In this document: one piece after another, positions 6,201 to 7,768 of the stretch
Position numbering within the stretch: the first letter of the stretch is position 1
How the letters are laid out: every line of letters starts with the position of its first letter
Assembly: GCA_018667995.1 (NCBI GenBank)
Contig: JABIQT010000353.1
Span: 1-7,768, forward strand
DNA length: 7,768 nucleotides
Direction: 5' to 3'
Source of the DNA: Candidatus Latescibacterota bacterium
Lineage (GTDB): Bacteria; JAAXHH01; JABIQT01
Made by a program: the position numbers and the translations under genes
The notes under the pieces: generated by a model
Database searches by the model: none
The model's input: only the letters and a program-made list of their open reading frames with translations
Told to the model about the DNA's origin: nothing

Positions 6201-7307
6201 AACATCACCCGCAACGGTGTGACTATTTCGACCAACGTGTCCGATATTGAGTTGGTCGATCCAACGGTCACCAATGACACGGCGTACACCTACACCGTGA
6301 CCGCTATCGACAATGCCGGCAACGTCGGCAGCACAGCGACAAGTACCAGTGCGGTGACGCCCGCTACCGCTCAGATTGCAGCGGCGCCGACGGCAACCAG
6401 CCCGGCGGCAGGCGATACGGTCAGTGTGAAGCCGATACTGGTTCTGGCCAATGGAACCCCCGTTCCTGGGGATCCAACGCGTGCTACTTTGACGTACACC
6501 TTCCAGGTGGCGACCGATGCCGGATTCTCCAGCATCATTGCCAATAAGGACGGGATCGCGGAAGGCAGCACAGGCAATCCTACCAACTGGCAGGTCCTGG
6601 ATCTGGGGCAGCCGGATAGCACCGCCCTGGCTGACGGTGTGACCTACTACTGGCGATCAAGAGCCAATGATGGCTCATTCGATGGAGAATGGTCGACCAG
6701 TGAGACTTTCGTGGCTTCGGTATCCAAACCTACTTCTGTAACGCTTGCCACCATGGCTGCGGAATCTGATCATGGCTTGGTGATCGTGACATGGTCCATC
6801 GGTCACGCAGATCCCGGATTGCTTGGATTTCACGTGTTGCGGAGCTTGAGTCGCGACAGTGGCTTCGAGCGCCTCACGGACGATCTGTTGACAGGCGAGG
6901 AAACGTACGAATTCCGAGACGCTGCGGTTCAGGTAAAACAGCAGTACTTCTATATGATCGAAGCATTGAGTGCCAATGGGGAGATGCAGCAGTTTGGCCC
7001 TATCAGCCTACGGGTGAATGCGCCTAATGCTTTTGCCCTGAAGCAGAATGCACCTAATCCATTCAACCCGGCTACGACCATTCGCTTTGATCTACCCAAC
7101 CCGACGAGAGTCTCTCTGATCGTTTACAATGTCCTGGGTCAGGAAGTGATCCGGCTGGTGGATAACGAATCCATGGAAGCAGGATTCCATGAGATTCGGT
7201 GGAATGGGCAGAATAAAGCCGGTCGATCGACGGCCAGTGGAATCTATCTTTACCGCATCGAAGCTGGAGAATTCAGCAAAGCACGGAAGATGCTGCTTCT
7301 GAAGTAA
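138..7307 (+). CDS. Giant secreted NHL beta-propeller / fibronectin-III-like protein with C-terminal T9SS-type (FlgD-like) sorting domain
   Basis: The product has 2389 residues. I chose ATG 138 because GGAGGT at 126-131 lies six bases upstream and a hydrophobic signal peptide follows at once (MRQCGRFLLALAVF, then AFG before Q25). An in-frame TTG at 120 would precede that Shine-Dalgarno. Domain order by residue: signal peptide 1-24; 12 NHL blades 28-687; linker 688-712; six NHL blades 713-1036; unrecognised beta-rich domain 1037-1263; seven FN3-like domains of purple-acid-phosphatase N-terminal type 1264-1990; canonical FN3 1991-2076; Ig-like 2077-2198; FN3-like 2199-2294; sorting domain 2295-2389. 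No catalytic motif is visible. NHL propellers and FN3 repeats usually bind proteins or glycans, so I infer a surface or secreted binding scaffold; the ligand is unknown. The mature chain has one cysteine (C1336). The gene appears monocistronic and ends before a strong terminator. Reading frame and architecture are well supported; the role is inference. Confidence 0.95.
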   Translation: MRQCGRFLLALAVFATMWTGQAFGQNGDIHTAVGGGIGDAGPATAAVVRFPEGVTVDDAGNVYIADSRNHAIRRINTGGSISTVAGTGGAGYSGDGGLATAADLNGPQDVFWLDGVLYIADSGNDVIRKVVSGVISTIAGDGTSTFDEADFGLPATQAGMHFPTGVFATTDEGGTEVYITLLSSSRVVRIDDSGNLQPVAGSGVNGTAGDGGLATAAELRAVWDVAVSSTGVVYIADSNRIRRISGGTITSVLNTAGATPTQLDPPSTGLATSSAVNTVKSIVVDGSNIYFTETGFSTSRVASFSVGGLITTEAGVGTSGYSGDGGLATAAQVNNPSGLAMDGSNNLYLGDRDNFRVRKVVSGVINTIGGVGSGFLGEGVQAETASLFHPQNVAVDAAGNIFIADSDNHRIRKVDTNGDIFTIAGTGTNGDTGDGGFATAALISNPRGLAIDSQGHLYMALVGTNKIKMIDSNGNIQLVAGGGSDFSEDIPATQAQLSGASRIAFDGGDNLYILDRNLSRIRRVAQATQMIQTVAGGGVDLSNGVPGTTADLNFPNDLIVDSDGSLIIAAGGGLVRRIGTDGNINTIGGGGEGTTDGIQATTADLGLVNAVTVDATGQVYVVSDKFVKKIDGSGVLTTVAGVSGSPFGDGGPATAAKLSDPVALAIESDNDLLIADKNNHRIRRVINITSGPVTPGGTGNPNLVTGNVNEMPGVVTTLAGSGSSGDTDGSAGSATFNEPTGVAIRGGQLFVADAANHKIRVVNLFTGAVSTFAGSGSAATTDGTGLAAAFNTPVFIKSRGDYLYVAEEEGHVIRKIDINTGAVTTLAGLPGASRSSDGTGTTARFNEPHGMAVTDDYLYVADGLNHKLRKIDLQSGAVTTVVGLSEGDSDGQGSTARLREPIGVVAKGDYLYITDAGNHKIKKVNRNTYDVTTIAGSTIGFADGIGTTAAFNWPAGIDISGNNLIIGDNEGHRIRKLNIESNEVSTVAGSGVAGFQNGTGTFAQFDTPADLVIGPAGNIYVGDENNNRIRRIRPLQALNPRTVKIVLAVEATATLDVPILGLQEVSVTVPIDSGTIELGVDSNLGAKDLSSFRGGPGDIFTGDLIQPFIAGLEDLSIRIPDENIGDTDGVTLRLTIRNIDVTDGNNPRVKPIVVDGDTIDVFFFLTLEIEKDGVVFDRFDFREGAPMILRVPVGALTTLLANSGFGSVGLSDLTLAFLDSDGRPDRDGIFGSVDPSGESLVVAVTHLSDIVGINKNDIPPPREARITAGPIVEPDTTFATVAWRTSEPTNTALKFGTSISALSDTVEVESDSLGVQKHILDLTGLTKATTYYFQICAEDPFGRTFASAIDSFRTRGIPDVAAPVFVVFPGLRERSSTTAGFFMRTDRRTTIVANYDTAGASSLSQLAEDNEKRKNHLLTLSDLTPGTNYQVVFNATGSETVSSDTISFRTRANADTLPPVFRLRRVDDFATTDSTAIVSLVANFPIQMEVFYWEADSTDTLSEVVSDPSTSPFVILTDLKAKTKYVYFVKATRQSNGKTAISPIDRFRTRRPGRIVPLRFTNAPSVGYRSNNRVVFRWRTNIPSTGFVYFQLDPSGTGIFDLDEAFIRGSDDFTKNHRVTLPGLIPGERYLVVVTSTSPDGQFLTWPPDTEFSTAPKVINGKLFITGIVQVPGSNGRFTTNTQPDTQAPIILNGPAVVAQTDDQLVVQWETDELSSSQVDFGTSGILSESATSSDQVTLHQLTLTNLSPNTAYDFTVSSIDPSSNGPTVSTQAVGLTVTNADATPPVIDAASIASAPSDDRAIITWLTDEGSDSEVQFGTDADSLETAVVDGAIVTSHQVTLTGLTPSTKYFFKVLSSDVAQNGPTTSATFSLTTSATPDTETPVISNVANSTSTQPDSTATITLTWSTDRLASSFVDYDTLSDLSTQVTTGTQNGSTSHSVTVTGLDLGRTYYFQVGSENVLDQSVPRPQAKSDLDSVGTPTDVDLAGPNPPATATAVPGNGAVLVRWDASTDPSGIKGYNITRNGVTISTNVSDIELVDPTVTNDTAYTYTVTAIDNAGNVGSTATSTSAVTPATAQIAAAPTATSPAAGDTVSVKPILVLANGTPVPGDPTRATLTYTFQVATDAGFSSIIANKDGIAEGSTGNPTNWQVLDLGQPDSTALADGVTYYWRSRANDGSFDGEWSTSETFVASVSKPTSVTLATMAAESDHGLVIVTWSIGHADPGLLGFHVLRSLSRDSGFERLTDDLLTGEETYEFRDAAVQVKQQYFYMIEALSANGEMQQFGPISLRVNAPNAFALKQNAPNPFNPATTIRFDLPNPTRVSLIVYNVLGQEVIRLVDNESMEAGFHEIRWNGQNKAGRSTASGIYLYRIEAGEFSKARKMLLLK
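219..2198 (+). repeat. NHL repeat block 1: twelve blades of the GDGGxATAA class
   Basis: Twelve tandem units of about 51-61 residues begin near residues 38, 94, 150, 209, 270, 323, 379, 433, 489, 544, 597 and 648. The consensus runs GDGGxATAA-L--P-GVAVD--GN-YIAD--NHRIRKV---G-I-TVAGTG. Units 1, 2, 6, 7, 8 and 12 are close to consensus. Unit 3 has a longer loop, unit 4 lacks two residues before RIRRI and ends in a Pro/Thr-rich extension (254-269), unit 5 has lost GDGG and the NHR motif, and units 10-11 have lost the IADxxNH motif. The chain opens with a lone outer strand (DIHTAVGGG, 28-36) and unit 12 stops after HRIRRVIN, so the ends can pair to close the fold. No linker separates units 6 and 7, but 12 blades fit two six-bladed propellers. 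Repeats are clear; the propeller count is inference. Confidence 0.9.
2274..3245 (+). repeat. NHL repeat block 2: six blades of the DGTGTTAxFNxP class
   Basis: The block opens with an outer strand (GVVTTLAGSG, from residue 713). Six units of 53-55 residues then start at residues 728, 782, 837, 890, 943 and 997; the last stops at NNRIRRIRPLQ (about 1036). The consensus is DGTGTTAxFNxP-G-AV-GDYLYVAD--NHKIRKID--TGAVTTLAG. The units are more uniform than those of block 1 and use DGxG and FNxP where block 1 uses GDGG and LxxP. Beginning with a lone strand and ending with an unpaired blade is the velcro arrangement of a single six-bladed NHL propeller. A 15-base exact repeat joins units 14 and 15 (2537-2551 and 2702-2716), so some duplication may be comparatively recent. 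Confidence 0.88.
3246..3926 (+). other. Unrecognised beta-rich domain between propellers and FN3 array (residues 1037-1263)
   Basis: About 227 residues that I cannot place with confidence. The first half has alternating hydrophobic strands (VKIVLAVEATATL, VSVTVPIDSGTIELGV), then a Gly/Asp-rich loop (SSFRGGPGDIFTGD) and further strands. The second half has DVFFFLTLEIEKDGVVFDRF, an APMILRVPVGAL segment, an acidic loop (LDSDGRPDRDG, 1224-1234) that could bind calcium, and an ending of SLVVAVTHLSDIVGI. From memory, 'P--L-VPV ... D-DG ... VTHxS-F/I' occurs in Ig-like segments of other large bacterial secreted proteins, so this may be one or two beta-sandwiches. No catalytic signature is visible. 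The domain joins the propeller head to the stalk. Confidence 0.6.
3927..6107 (+). repeat. Array of seven FN3-like domains of purple-acid-phosphatase N-terminal type
   Basis: Seven tandem domains cover residues 1264-1363, 1364-1459, 1460-1557, 1558-1689, 1690-1786, 1787-1884 and 1885-1990. Most follow the pattern V-W-T-E-SxSxVxFG ... H-VTLTGLxPxTxYxFxV ... FxT, and the earlier ones end in a hinge of D--PP/AP type. Domains 1, 5, 6 and 7 are typical (for example AIITWLTDEGSDSEVQFGT and HQVTLTGLTPSTKYFFKV). Domains 2 and 3 have lost the conserved Trp. Domain 4 carries an extra tail of about 33 residues (1657-1689). In purple acid phosphatases one such domain precedes the metal-dependent catalytic domain; no phosphatase domain follows here. 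I infer a rigid stalk or an array of binding modules. Confidence 0.85.
6108..7019 (+). repeat. Three C-proximal FN3/Ig-like domains
   Basis: Residues 1991-2076 are a canonical FN3 domain: NGAVLVRWDAS, DPSGIKGYNITRNG, and TAYTYTVTAIDNAGN. Residues 2077-2198 are an Ig-like module of the kind common in bacterial secreted proteins: TATSPAAGDTV, YTFQVATDAGFSSI, GVTYYWRSRANDG, EWSTSETF. Residues 2199-2294 form another FN3-like domain: GLVIVTWSIG, LLGFHVLRSLS, YFYMIEALSANGE. This last type often sits just before a sorting domain of the kind found here. All three are presumed structural. Confidence 0.8.
7020..7304 (+). other. C-terminal T9SS type A-like / FlgD Ig-like sorting domain (residues 2295-2389)
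   Basis: The domain starts with FALKQNAPNPFNPATTIRFDL, followed by VSLIVYNVLGQEVIRLVD, a GxHEIRWNGQNKAGR segment and SGIYLYRIEAGEF, and ends in the basic/hydrophobic tail SKARKMLLLK. This is the domain class called T9SS type A sorting domain or FlgD-like Ig fold. In Bacteroidota it directs export through the type IX system, with cleavage and surface attachment or release. Whether this host has that machinery cannot be seen here. The domain also appears widely in candidate phyla of the FCB group. Confidence 0.88.
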
Positions 7308-7335
7308 TTGCGGTTCCTGTTGGTGGTACAGCTGT

Positions 7336-7384
7336 AACAAGAGAAGGCGAGACCAAATTATCTGGTCTCGCCTTCTCTTGTTTT
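7336..7384 (+). terminator. Rho-independent terminator with 20-bp perfect stem, between convergent genes
   Basis: The left arm (7336-7355) pairs without mismatch to the right arm (7363-7382) around a seven-base loop, AATTATC (7356-7362). TTTT at 7381-7384 closes and follows the stem. It lies 28 bases after the TAA of the giant gene. On the opposite strand the hairpin is preceded by A residues and followed by TTGTTAC. It may therefore also stop transcription of the convergent DUF815 gene, although its T-tract is weaker in that direction. Confidence 0.88.
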
Positions 7385-7419
7385 GAAGTGAATGGGGAAT
7401 ACTTAGAGCACGGCCGCTG

Positions 7420-7768
7420 CTATTCAGTCCCACCGTCGCGGAGATGCAATCGTCCCGTTAAGTCGTCCACGAATTGACGCGCAACCCTGCCGGATCGGCC
7501 GCTTGTGCGCTGTAACCATTGGAGCGCTTCCGACCTAACGGTTTCGGGATCGATCGACAGGTTTCGTTTGGAAACCCAGTGACCCACGATTTGCAGGAAC
7601 GTGTCCTGATCGATTCTATAGAATCCGAGGGACAAACCAAATCGATCACTGAGAGAGACCCGCTCTTCGACGCCTTCTTGTGGGTGTATTTCATCATCAT
7701 CTGGATCGAATCGTGGGGTGTTGTCACGGAAACGATCTGGCATCAGGTGTCGCCGGTTGGAAGTAGCG
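7420..7768 (-). CDS. DUF815-family AAA+ ATPase, C-terminal part (5' end beyond window)
   Basis: The reading frame is open to the window edge and its last 115 codons are visible; TAG is at 7422-7420. The ATG at 7743 is internal: the codons before it read ATSNRRHL, running straight into MPDRFRDN. 'ATSNRRHL' followed by a 'SDRFGL-L-FY--DQD-FL-IV-HW' segment and 'EALQWLQRTSGRSGRVARQFVDDL' is the diagnostic C-terminal half of DUF815 P-loop ATPases (COG2607). By analogy with AAA+ proteins, TSN is sensor 1, the Arg of SDRFG is a candidate arginine finger, and SGR in the last helix is a sensor-2-like element. The Walker A and B motifs would be outside the window. The family's cellular role is not established. 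The gene is convergent with the giant gene, 112 bases apart, so the two are not in one operon. Confidence 0.9.
   Translation of the reverse strand, partial: ATSNRRHLMPDRFRDNTPRFDPDDDEIHPQEGVEERVSLSDRFGLSLGFYRIDQDTFLQIVGHWVSKRNLSIDPETVRSEALQWLQRTSGRSGRVARQFVDDLTGRLHLRDGGTE

Noticed and set aside
7092-7433. Antisense frame (113 codons, - strand) spanning the terminator
   Set aside because: It reads through the perfect hairpin and into the conserved sorting domain, with a low-complexity Leu/Gln stretch and no family resemblance.
7458-7727. Second - strand frame at the right edge
   Set aside because: It is a shadow of the DUF815 gene in another frame; only the frame ending at 7420 carries the conserved ATPase motifs.

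Overview
The window is almost filled by one very large secreted protein gene on the + strand (2389 codons). A convergent gene enters from the right edge on the - strand, and a strong intergenic hairpin separates the two. I see no RNA gene, mobile element or CRISPR array. Base composition is moderate and looks even throughout. The giant protein's C-terminus has a 'PNPFNP...YNVLGQEV...SGIYLYR' sorting/FlgD-like domain. This suggests a Gram-negative bacterium of the broad FCB superphylum or its candidate-phylum relatives (Latescibacterota, Zixibacteria, Marinimicrobia, KSB1, Rhodothermota and similar). The sequence alone does not resolve the phylum.

Layout. Bases 1-137 are a leader with one small inverted repeat (44-61) and a good Shine-Dalgarno (126-131). 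Bases 138-7307 encode the giant protein. It has a signal peptide (residues 1-24), 12 NHL-type beta-propeller blades (about 28-687), a Gly/Pro/Asn-rich linker (688-712) and six more NHL blades of a different sequence class (713-1036). These are followed by an unrecognised beta-rich domain (1037-1263), seven fibronectin-III-like domains of the purple-acid-phosphatase N-terminal type (1264-1990), three further FN3/Ig-like domains (1991-2294) and the C-terminal sorting domain (2295-2389). Bases 7336-7384 form a rho-independent terminator with a 20-bp perfect stem. Bases 7420-7768 (- strand) are the C-terminal 115 codons of a DUF815-family AAA+ ATPase that continues beyond the window.

Function. 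The giant protein has the build of a cell-surface or secreted adhesin or scaffold. Three probable six-bladed propellers would form a binding head, held on a long Ig-like stalk and anchored or exported through the C-terminal domain. No enzymatic domain is visible. The DUF815 gene is convergent and need not be functionally linked. I did not find a clear new multi-gene system. The points most worth a second look are the 12+6 propeller organisation with its strand-register closure, the orphan domain at 1037-1263, and a 2365-residue mature protein with a single cysteine.
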